Below, one piece after another: positions 12,701 through 64,000 of a stretch of DNA of 64,000 nucleotides; the stretch's first letter is position 1; every line of letters starts with the position of its first letter. A program made the translations under genes and the position numbers. The DNA is from Uranotaenia lowii. Lineage: Eukaryota > Arthropoda > Insecta > Diptera > Culicidae. Below the pieces are notes generated by a model. It ran no database searches, was not told where the DNA came from, and was given only the letters and a program-made list of their open reading frames with translations. The stretch spans positions 62,001 to 126,000 of the forward strand of contig NW_026598400.1 of assembly GCF_029784155.1 (NCBI RefSeq), written 5' to 3'.

Positions 12701-13020
12701 TCTCCAAGATCACGGACAGCTTTAGAAACCAATCGGGACAGATCACTGTCATTGGAAACGACAACCATTCGACGCAACGTATTTGTGGGAGCTTTGTATG
12801 AATGTAAACCTTTGTTATACACTTTTAAAACGGCTCCAGATTCCACAGCTTCTTCTAACTTTTCGGCAACAATGTCTTCGTGAAACTTATGATGACTGCC
12901 GATAGCTTGACATATCCTTTGGATACTTGGCCGCTGTTTTTGGCATCTTATTCGGCGTATAGCTTCCAGGATCCATTCTTTCCAAACTTGTGGGGTTACG
13001 TCATCTGTATTTTCCCGCAT
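1..13020 (-). CDS. enok: KAT6-type MYST histone acetyltransferase (enok-like), 3' end outside window
   Basis: Six coding exons on the minus strand (12457-13020, 12071-12399, 11895-12014, 7737-9325, 3904-4201, and 3706 to beyond 1) join in phase with GT/AG borders to at least 2202 codons with no stop. Order seen: a winged-helix/H15-like N-terminus (residues 1-175), two PHD fingers (about 194-305), a Ser/Asn-rich linker (about 310-900), then the MYST domain (about 948-1225). The MYST domain has a C2HC zinc finger (C974, C977, H990, C994), the acetyl-CoA loop QRQGFG, the EKPLSDLG segment carrying the catalytic Glu, and the HKTLYYD segment with the lysine that is auto-acetylated in the family. 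Family knowledge: KAT6/Enok acetylates histone H3 with Brpf and Ing partners. The start is supported by a TGA in frame 9 bases upstream and a splice acceptor just before it. The Ser/Lys/Glu-rich C-terminal tail runs off the left edge. Orthology to enok is recognised from memory, not from a search. Confidence 0.93.
3904..4201 (-). CDS. enok: enok exon 5: lead-in and first part of MYST domain
   Basis: Residues 868-967. It ends in [17 protein letters not shown], a signature at the start of the MYST domain in KAT6 proteins. Acceptor TTTGCAG before 4201; donor GTAAGA after 3904; phases fit both neighbours. The 3.5 kb intron upstream carries a SINE. Confidence 0.92.
4640..6047. mobile_element. Possible TIR element in enok intron 4
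   Basis: About 23 bp at 4640-4662 (TATACTGCCCCTATTCGCAT...) recurs inverted at about 6025-6047 with one or two mismatches, bounding 1.4 kb with a SINE inside. The same end sequence occurs a third time at about 43581, which suggests a dispersed family. No transposase is seen. Confidence 0.4.
4829..5223 (-). mobile_element. tRNA-derived SINE, copy A
   Basis: A minus-strand SINE of about 395 bp. The tRNA-like head at the right end has A box TGGTCTAGTGG and B box GGTTCGATTCC; then a body, a 3' end (GCTCCCCGAGCTATTTAAAT) and a short A tail (T run 4827-4835 on the plus strand). A ~22-bp direct repeat (ATTTCAATC-AGTGGAATGTG, one mismatch) flanks it at 4806-4827 and 5222-5243. It matches the copy at 22268-22666 nearly end to end. 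Confidence 0.85.
5244..7736. other. Rest of enok intron 4
   Basis: AT-rich intronic DNA. A patch at 6060-6310 is richer in GC, and its end (CAATCCTCTTCC-TTTCCTCAAGT, 6266-6290) recurs at about 21399-21422, so it is probably a fragment of an unidentified dispersed repeat. The enok coding sequence resumes at 7737. Confidence 0.4.
7737..9325 (-). CDS. enok: enok exon 4: long low-complexity linker
   Basis: 1589 bp coding residues 338-868, Ser/Asn/Thr/Lys-rich with poly-Ser runs and no domain I recognise. It lies where KAT6 proteins carry a long disordered linker between the PHD fingers and the MYST domain. Acceptor TTCAG before 9325, donor GTAAGA after 7737. The first methionine inside it (9195) is internal, not the start: the frame is open for another 43 codons up to the acceptor. 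Confidence 0.85.
9326..9653. other. enok intron 3, right of exon 4
   Basis: AT-rich intron. GTGTGGACTAGGCTTAA at 9463-9479 equals one end of the TAA-flanked MITE found at 23043 and 57832, probably a solo end. Confidence 0.4.
9654..10880. mobile_element. Fold-back element with two convergent tRNA-like units, copy 1
   Basis: Terminal inverted repeats GGGGAGATGAGGGCATAA...(9654) and its complement (ending 10880) are flanked by TA. Inside, arms at about 10030-10230 and 10466-10660 are inverted copies. Each holds a tRNA-like unit: an A-box-like TTGGT-AGATGTC, then B-box-like GAGTTCGATTCCTG, then a run of eight or more T at the inner side (10227 on the plus strand; 10446-10456 read on the minus strand). 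The two units point at each other. The motif GGCATAATGAG is repeated through both ends. No transposase; non-autonomous. It lies in enok intron 3 and a second copy lies at 36570-37707. Confidence 0.75.
10883..11894. other. enok intron 3, remainder
   Basis: AT-rich DNA with no gene, repeat or signal I can support. Confidence 0.5.
11895..12014 (-). CDS. enok: enok exon 3: last zinc ligands of PHD2
   Basis: A 120-bp exon too short to stand out as an open frame. After a TTTTCAG acceptor it supplies CSSC, the final C-x2-C pair missing from the second PHD finger of exon 2, then a basic linker. It begins with one base completing the Arg codon and ends with two bases before GTAATT; both phases fit exons 2 and 4. 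The intron to exon 2 is only 56 bp. Confidence 0.85.
12071..12399 (-). CDS. enok: enok exon 2: PHD1 and most of PHD2
   Basis: Residues 189-298. The Cys/His spacing shows a first PHD finger (CVEC ... CSGC ... HNTC ... CEEC) running directly into a second (CDGC ... CSDC ... HFSC), as in the tandem double PHD of KAT6 that reads acylated H3 lysine 14. The exon ends TGG-AG before GTATAA, splitting an Arg codon. The intron to exon 1 is 57 bp. Confidence 0.92.
12457..13020 (-). CDS. enok: enok exon 1: winged-helix/H15-like N-terminus
   Basis: Residues 1-188, beginning [20 protein letters not shown]. It ends at AAG followed by GTAAGG, phase 0. The first ~95 residues resemble the N-terminal winged helix of KAT6; residues ~95-170 look like a linker-histone H15-type fold, followed by a basic KRK-rich stretch. 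A 9-nt 5'UTR piece precedes the ATG after an acceptor (AG at 13030-13031), so at least one upstream non-coding exon is implied. Confidence 0.9.
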
Positions 13021-13029
13021 TATTGTTCA

Positions 13030-13877
13030 CTGAAAAGAAATTGAACAAAAGTGCATGGATTGTTTATTTTAGAATCAGCTATTAAGACAGAAAAACATAT
13101 GTAAGAATGTATGTATTTGGTAGTATCACCCTCATTTCACTACTTTTCGCTTACTGATCGCTTACAATCCAAACACAGCGTGCTTTCTTGGACATATTCG
13201 ATGAATGCATTTTGCGTAATGAAATTTTATTTCAGTCGATAATTCTAAAGTGGACGATGGTAATTTTATTTTATAATTTTTTACAATGATACTCTTATGG
13301 GAGACCAAATCAGAATATCAGAAATAAATAGTAGATGCAGTAGATGCAATGAGGATTAGTATTATCAGTTGGATCTAGATTCAAATTTTTCCATCAACGA
13401 GGCTTATAGATATGCGTAGAAATGTATAATTGGAATAAAATTGATAGCCTTTATTTCGGTTATTTATAATTGAATTCAAGATCTTTTTTATACAAATGTA
13501 GCGTTTTCTTCATACTTCATATTCATCTTCATATTTGTCACGGTTTCGAAGTGATTTTGGATTTTTTCCTGTAACACAACTCATTAGGCGGCGCACACCC
13601 TCTTCGTCCATCGTTATATCTGTACCAACACGTGAAAAGGATCTATCTCCAAAAGTAAACAAAAACCATTTTCAGTACCTCATGATAGGCCAACAGTTGC
13701 CCTACTTAACGGTAAAACCCTTTTGAGAAAATGATATTTCGTTACATTGAAAACTCAATTTGAGTAAAGGATCTATAAACATTTTAAAACCAGAACTGCC
13801 ATCACATGGATATACACCCTTTACTCCGGAACAATTTTTCGCTACTACTCCGCAAACAAACTCAAAATCATCAATTC
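13030..13877. other. enok upstream intron
   Basis: Presumed 5'UTR intron of enok, AT-rich; nothing recognised before the tandem duplication that starts at 13878. Confidence 0.4.
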
Positions 13878-14550
13878 TACTCTTTATTCTACATAAAAAC
13901 ATAGTTGCAAATGTATGCGAGCTTATAACTAGAGCTAAAAATAAGAAAATAGCAAAGGGTGTATAAACAGGTTAGACAAAATATTACGTGAGCTAGGTTC
14001 TATGTACGATAGCGCGTTGTTTTTTTCCATGAAAATTGATATTCCTCTATTCTAACATGGGATGCTTCTTAAAAATCGTTTGTCTTTCATAAAAACAAAA
14101 AATTTGAAGTGATTTTAATTAGGGATTTAAAATAGGTTGTATTTTCTTCAAACGCGTTTTTCTTGATACGCTATATATGGAAATAGATGCTTTTTATGTG
14201 TTGGTAAAGATTTGACACTTTATTCAACATAAAATCATAGTTACAAATGAACGCGAGCTTAAAACTAAAGCTAGAAATGAGAAAATAGCAAAGGGTGTAT
14301 AAACAAAGGAGACAAAATATAACGTGAGCTAGGTTCTATCTACGATAGCGCGTTGGTTTTTCATTAAAATTGATATTCCTCTATTCTAACATATAGAGGA
14401 TGCTTCTAAACATCGTTTGTCTGTCATAAAATGCAAACATTTCAAGTGATTTTTAATTAGCGATTTAAAAAAGGTTATATTTTCTTCAAACGCGTTTTTC
14501 TCGATTCGCCGTATATGGAGATACATCCTTTTCACGTGTTGGTACAGATA
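13878..14550. repeat. Two-unit tandem duplication, ~337 bp each
   Basis: The block from 13878 (CTTTATTCTACATAAAA...) recurs from about 14215 in the same order, including AGAAAATAGCAAAGGGTGTA, ACGTGAGCTAGGTTCTAT, ACGATAGCGCGTTG and TTCTTCAAACGCGTTTTTCT. The units differ at scattered bases, so the duplication is old. TTTCAAACGCGTTTTTCTCG occurs once more near 14940. Confidence 0.85.
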
Positions 14551-15384
14551 TCTATTTCATTCTATCTTATTCAGCTCAATTCAGATGAACTTTACCTCGT
14601 TATGAAGTAAGATTTATCATATTTTCTCGGTGAATTGTATACCTTTTTTCCAGCTCGATTCAGGTAAACTTGACCTCGCTGTGGGGTGAGTTTAATCTCG
14701 AAGAGGTAGAGGTTAACTTTTTGGCTTCAACGAGCGTGCACCTTGCTATCTCGGTAAGTTTTACCTTTTTATTATTTTCCGTGAAGTTATTTGATATTTT
14801 TTAAAATATTTACATTGTTTTCTCGGTTGATTTAGAAATTATTAGAGATATACCGAAGTGAATATAATGCACATTTCTTGATTTTCTTGAACAAAAAGTG
14901 GTCGATTTTTTAAATAGGATCTGATTAGATGTTCCGAAATTTCAAACGCGTTTTTCTCGTTTCCATTGAATTTCAAAAATAATTAGATTGCTTCAGAATA
15001 ATAATATACATAATCTTCTAGATTTCTATTGTGTACAGGACCTGTTTGGCCACTCAACATGATACATCGTGGGATACCCCTGGTTTAACAGCAACGGCTT
15101 AAAAAAATATTAAATTAGATCGAGTGTTTTACTTTCTTTCGCAGCTTAAGTTTTTCTTTACTCGAAATGATGGTTTGTTTCGTATCATCGTCCAAAAGAA
15201 AAATGCTGTTGTTTCACAGTGAAATGAAGTCGGAACGGTAGTCCCAGCCCCAGTCGTGAGATTGCAGAGGATCTTACCATCAGCTGATTTGCTGTGTTTG
15301 CTGCTAGCGATGGTGCTGATCAGTGGGTTGTAAAAACAATTCCTGTCGATGGTCAAAGTGCTACTTGAGATGGTGGGTGATGTA

Positions 15385-16824
15385 CAGTACCGTTCATAAT
15401 TGTATAGAAATAGGAAGCACGCGCTCTGTCATTTTGACTTGTTAACATGTTAACTTTATATTTCAACAATCTGACAAACCGGGGTAGTACACCACGTCAC
15501 AGCAGGCTTGTAATTGGTCACCATCGTTTGAATTTTTCCGGAGACAACCACCACACATCGTTCGTGACAATCGTGGAGAGCGCAATCGTTTGATCGGAGA
15601 GCAAAAAAATGTCAAACGAAATTTTGATCTTTTTTGTGGTTAGTCGTTTGACTGTCATCCCTCTTGCGTAGATAATCGAGATAATCATTCCACATTGTTC
15701 GACCAACTCATCCAAACATCACCCGGCGCTGCAGAGTGACGAATTTTTTTTTCAACAGGAGGGAGTGAATAGAAAAGATTGCATTTGCTTATTGAGTCTG
15801 TAAGTTCTGCTGCGTGAAAGAGATAGGCGATGTCGTAAACTGTCGGGAATGATGGTCGTTTGACCATCAAATTATCCCTCTCGTGTACCAAGACACGAAA
15901 TTTTGTTCGACAATCACACAAAGAAGAATGAATGTCGTTTCGTTTGATGGTAGTCGACTGTTCGGCAAGTTTTCGGTCGCATTCGTTTGATGGCACGAAC
16001 AATGATACTGATAAAAGCAGGCTGTGCGACTGTCAGAGAAAATGTCGATGGTTTACAAGTCTGCGTCACAGTAGGAGAAAATCGGGATGATAACAGCTTG
16101 AACCAGCTTTATTCCCACCGCCACAAGAATAAAGCTGGTTCAAGCTGTTATCATCCCGATTTTCTCCTACTGTGACGTGGTGTACTACCCCGGTTTGTCA
16201 GCTGCACAGAAAAATCAACTTCTTCGAAGTTTCAAATCAGCGGTACGATTTGTTTACAGTCTACGACGCAGAGACAGTACTACAAGTCTGAGAAGCAGCA
16301 TTCTAGGTCATGACCTCCCGGATAATTACCACCAGCGCATAAGTTGCTTCATGCGCAACTTGTACCACAGGAACTGTCCAGAATACCTAGAAGAAATAGT
16401 GCAACGCACGCAGAGTGAAAGATCCAGATCGTTTATTCTGCCTCGGCATACCACCACTTCAAGGAAAAGTATCCTGGTCTACGGCGCATCGCACTGGAAC
16501 AGTCTACCACTTCAATCCAGATCGGCGGAATCTATGGCCGTCTTCAAGAAATTGCTACGTCAGTGATTCTATTTAAAGAGTGAAATCTCAAGAAACTGTA
16601 TGCAATCTCACTTAAAGTTGACTATCCTTGACCTTGTACAACAGTTATATGCTAACTTTGAGGCTACCGTAATTTCGAATAATAAACTTAAACTTAAACA
16701 ATCTCACTGCAAAATTTCAATAAAAACGTTGCGTACTTTCTGAGATATTATTAAGTTATGGACGTTCAAAGTCAACATGACAGAGCGCGAGCTTCCAATT
16801 TCTATACAATTATGAACGGTACTG
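15385..16824. mobile_element. Tc1-like TA-flanked element with a nested LINE fragment
   Basis: Ends CAGTACCGTTCATAATTGTA (15385) and its complement (to 16824) form inverted repeats of about 54 bp with few mismatches, flanked by TA on both sides. This fits the Tc1/mariner superfamily (CAGT start, TA target). No transposase remains. The inside holds a LINE 3' fragment (16127-16690), a perfect hairpin (16064-16177) and a 32-bp perfect inverted repeat (15471-15502 with 16170-16201). Confidence 0.8.
16127..16569 (+). pseudogene. Non-LTR reverse transcriptase C-terminal fragment
   Basis: A 146-codon open frame reading IKLVQAVIIPIFSYCDVVYY ... GASHWNSLPL ... FKKLLRQ and a stop. The IP-FSYCD-VY motif and the GA-WNSLP-FK ending are typical of the thumb and C-terminus of CR1/L2/Jockey-type LINE ORF2 proteins. 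The 5' part (endonuclease and RT palm) is missing. The 3' tail ends in AATAATAAACTTAAACTTAA near 16695. It lies inside the Tc1-like element. Confidence 0.75.
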
Positions 16825-16826
16825 TA

Positions 16827-18058
16827 TATTTTAAATATTCAGGAATGATAATCTCAAATTTTCCATCGTTGTGATTTTTACACGAGAAAAAGCTGTTCCA
16901 CATTCGTGCATCGCTTTTGATCTAAATTGAAACGGTTCAAAAAAATACACCATTGCAAAATTACATCGTGAGAGAATTTTAGATCAAAAGGAAGAATTTG
17001 AAGAATTTTTAAGGAAAAAACATAACTTTGCATGTTATTTGGTCAGTTTTGATTAGTTGGCCACATTTCTATAATTTTGGAAATAAAATAACATCAAATT
17101 TTCGAAACATAATAACAAACAGAATTATTATTGTAATTATTGTCAAAAGGATCATAGAAAGGAACGTATAAAATACCATAACATTTGTCATTGTTATTTT
17201 ATCTGTCAATACATAAGCACGGAGCAATTGAAATTTTTCCAAAATAGAACCCCCCACCCTTCTAGTTTATCAAAATGATAAATCTGATTATGTGCAATAT
17301 TATTGCATTGTAAAACATGGAAATCGAAATACAAGATATCTCGTATTTGATTCTAATATGTTTACTTGTTAATAAAACTGAAAATAACAATTTCGCTGTT
17401 GCGTTAAAAATTTCAAAATAATCTTAAAATAAGCCTTTTTTCAAATGCAAAAATTAACACATATTGAAAAACAAACTCTTAAATATTAAATCATTAGTTA
17501 CACATTCATTTCATTTAAGTGTCTTCCTTGACCTAAGTTATTTTGTAACTTGAAGGTTTTCGTAAATAAGAATCACAATTACAATTATACAAAAATTTTG
17601 TCACTAACTGATTGAAGCTAAATCTGGAAAAAATCGTTTATAAAAAAATATTTCTTACCTTAAAAATGACAATTTAATCATACCACGAATATAGAATTAC
17701 GGTCATTACAATTTATTCGAAGAAAAGTTATTCAATTGCGTAGCTACTCATGTAGTTGGAGATCTGGATTTTTTTACTTATTATCCACCCACTTACTGTA
17801 AAAACCGAAAATTTCATCCTATCATAGAAGTTTAATATGTGTTTAGTGCATCAATCATAAACTTAAAAAATAATCGCTTCCTACAAAGGAGCTACGCAGT
17901 TTTTTTTATACGGTTTATACTCTAGTCTTTCGGAAGAACGAAACACTTTGGCAGTTTAATGATTTTGTTGCCGTTCCAATGCACTTGCCGACGGCAGCCA
18001 TCTTGCACTGAATTTATTTTTTTATAAATTTTTGCTTCCAAGATTATCTTGCACTCAC
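16827..18058. other. AT-rich spacer
   Basis: Very AT-rich DNA within the presumed enok 5'UTR intron. I see no gene, repeat pair or signal apart from the promoter-like patch near 17.93-18.06 kb. Confidence 0.5.
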
Positions 18059-18124
18059 CTTCAAAAGCACTTTAATTAGACGATCCCCGTGTAATTGATG
18101 ACCACTTCAACCAGAATGTTCACT
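18059..18124 (-). promoter_or_regulatory. Candidate non-coding first exon and start site of enok
   Basis: On the minus strand a TCAGTGAA initiator-like sequence (A at 18124) is followed 66 bases later by a strong donor, GAAG then GTGAGT (exon end 18059). The enok start codon sits 9 bases after an acceptor with no coding exon upstream, so a non-coding first exon is needed; this is the best one I can see. The surrounding DNA (17.93-18.22 kb) is less AT-rich and carries a GCAGCCATCTTG (YY1/Pho-type) motif. This is inference; transcript ends are unproven. Confidence 0.35.
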
Positions 18125-19623
18125 GAAAAACACTTTTAATTTCGCCGACGGAAGCAAGCGAAATTTCCTTCCCAAAAAGTACTAATCCGCGCTTTCATGG
18201 AGACATTCACCGTACTGCAAAATATCAAGTTTCCACACTTCCCCAAACACAGATAGCACTTATTCCAATTGTATGGCAATCGTAGAACAGATAACATCAA
18301 ACGGGAATTGATTCCATAGCTGTTTGATGATTAATGAAACGAATTTTATTGATACTCTTTAACTTCCACTGCGTACTTCTTTGACAAAATGGCTAATTTT
18401 TTCATTCGTGATGAAATGAAGCCCGCGCATTGAGACGGACAACTGGAGGGGTTCAAAAGCGAAATGGTCTAAAATCGGTTTGACAAGAAATCCAAAACGA
18501 AATGTCAAAATAAACACTGAACAAAAAATCGCACACGCTTCTGTTTTGAAACACAAAATCAATTAACCTCTTAAAAGGGTTGCAACGGTTGCAACATGTT
18601 CTTGAACTGCAGTGGCAGCGCCCAACTCAAAATAATTCTCTTCGTTCGGGATCGGAAGTCCCGGACTTCCGAAGTAAAATTTAGTGCTGACGCTATAATC
18701 ACTGATGCTATAATATACTTTTCGTCTTTTCGACTAATAGCGTTTTTTTTCCACTGGCACAGTACGAAACCTTTACTTCTTCAATAAACAAAATTGTCAC
18801 GACGATTTTGTTTGTTTGTTGGTGAAGTTAAGGTTGGCCAGTGGAAAAAACGAAAACAATTAATTTTATGAAAGATTGCGGTTGAACTCAAACTTGGACT
18901 AATATTTCCAACAAAGAGAGTTCAATTTTTAGTTAAGGCACGTTGAAGGTCGAGTGCAGTTCCATTAACTGTCAAACGGTTTAGAACTGCGTCAAATTGG
19001 ATCCAAATCTCATCAGTTTTGGATCAATCCTTATACCAGCTCTAAAAAAAGTTGGGTTGAAACTGGTATAATAGATCACCAGTGCGGTTGCTCGGGTTGG
19101 AATTTGGGTCTAAACCGGCTGTTTGGACCACGGATACAGGTGCTCTTAGAGCATGGATACAGGTGCTCTTAGAGAATCGAACTATGTTTTGAACCTCGGT
19201 CAAACTTTATTTTGAGTTTTAAAAAAGGAGCATGCAGTAGCCTGTAAATAAATTTTTCTTAACGTGTGTGTCTGTTTTGATGTCATCGAATATTGCCAAC
19301 ATGAGAAAGTGAAAGCGAAAAATAATGACAGATTATGAGTGCTTCATGATGGCGATCTCAGTAGTGAACAAAATCTTGTTGTGTCTGTGAGGTGTGTTCG
19401 TAAATATTTAAAAAATGTGGCTTAAGTTCAAACCCACGAATAATTCCGAATATACTAATATCATGTGATAACCATAACTGTGCGTGTAGATTTTGCGTTA
19501 ATTCATCGTGATATTTAAATTGCAGTTTCTTTGATAAAAGAAATAAATTTTGCACTAGAAGTTTAATGTTTCTGTGCCACCAAAATCTTGTTCATTGATT
19601 TTTTTTGCTACTAAAAAGCAAAA
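18125..19623. promoter_or_regulatory. Head-to-head interval between enok and Liprin-alpha
   Basis: The interval between the putative enok start and the Liprin-alpha ATG should hold both promoters and the Liprin-alpha 5'UTR. A TCAGTA initiator-like sequence occurs at about 19357 on the plus strand. From 18.89 to 19.24 kb it also carries sequence shared with the repeat at 48.86-50.54 kb (CAACAAAGAGAGTTCAA and AATCGAACTATGTTTTGAAC). No TATA box in a convincing place is seen. Confidence 0.4.
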
Positions 19624-63714
<44,091 letters not shown>

Positions 63715-64000
63715 CATAATACAAATTTATCTAGTCTACAAGAATAACTATGCTTAACATACTAGCAATCATCTTTAGTCATACTGTTAAGCAAAAATTA
63801 ATGAGTATTAATATATGCGCTGTAAATACTTACAATATTTTATAAAAAATACGCTATTTAAAAAATTGCACTGTATTATAAACAGATAGAAAATATAATA
63901 CAAATGGCTAATTATTTCGGTAATTTTATAATCAGAAAGAAGTTTCCATAATTAATGAAAAAAGAGTAGGCTGCGGTCGTGAACGACGGGTGTGATTTTT
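63715..64000 (+). other. Liprin-alpha 3'UTR, start
   Basis: AT-rich DNA after the stop with no gene and no clear AATAAA signal, so the transcript end probably lies beyond the window. Confidence 0.5.

Noticed and set aside
15685..16002. Minus-strand 105-codon open frame within the Tc1-like element
   Set aside because: No motif of a transposase (no DDE context) and no similarity I can name; likely chance.

Overview
This is a 64 kb piece of an AT-rich, transposon-laden insect nuclear genome. It is most likely dipteran: both host genes match their fly counterparts in layout and start sequence, and many introns are only 56-65 bp. The exact species cannot be named from the sequence. No bacterial, organellar, rRNA or true tRNA gene is visible.

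Two conserved host genes lie head to head. On the minus strand, 1-13020 carries the 5' two thirds or more of a KAT6-type MYST histone acetyltransferase (fly enoki mushroom, enok). Six coding exons are seen: a winged-helix/H15-like N-terminus, a double PHD finger split over exons 2 and 3, a 530-residue low-complexity exon, and the MYST domain continuing into one exon of at least 3.7 kb that runs off the left edge. A candidate non-coding first exon sits near 18.1 kb. On the plus strand, 19624-63714 is a complete Liprin-alpha (active-zone scaffold): 19 coding exons, 1175 residues, an N-terminal coiled-coil half and three C-terminal SAM domains. Its introns of 19 kb, 3.4 kb, 2.5 kb, 2.2 kb and 10 kb make up most of the window.

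The introns are a layered record of mobile elements. Non-LTR elements include a full-length, apparently intact two-ORF element (26.4-31.4 kb, antisense to Liprin-alpha) with a 15-bp target duplication, a poly(A) tail and an ATGA stop/start overlap; an I-like 3' fragment with a TAA-repeat tail (61.6-62.4 kb); an RTE-like remnant (23.7-24.4 kb); an ORF1 remnant (46.9-47.8 kb); and a 57-bp stub with its own target duplication (43.9 kb). A tRNA-derived SINE family has two complete copies with 22-25 bp duplications, and its 3' part also ends a 1.7 kb retro-insertion with a poly(A) tail at 51.6-53.3 kb.

DNA elements include a 1.2 kb fold-back element holding two convergent tRNA-like (Pol III box) units, present twice; a 4.8 kb TTAA-flanked fold-back element with a 13-bp minisatellite in its loop and the second fold-back copy nested in it; a Tc1-like TA-flanked element containing a LINE fragment and a perfect 51-bp-stem hairpin; two hAT-like elements with 8-bp duplications; two copies of a 908-936 bp TA-flanked MITE; and two copies of a 155-165 bp MITE with TAA duplications.

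The host genes act in unrelated processes (chromatin acetylation and synapse assembly), so only a shared head-to-head promoter interval connects them. No wholly new system is proven. The strongest leads are the convergent tRNA-like fold-back family, the SINE-tailed retro-insertion, the intact LINE with ATGA coupling, and a possible SAM-less Liprin-alpha isoform made by a terminal exon at 50.86 kb.
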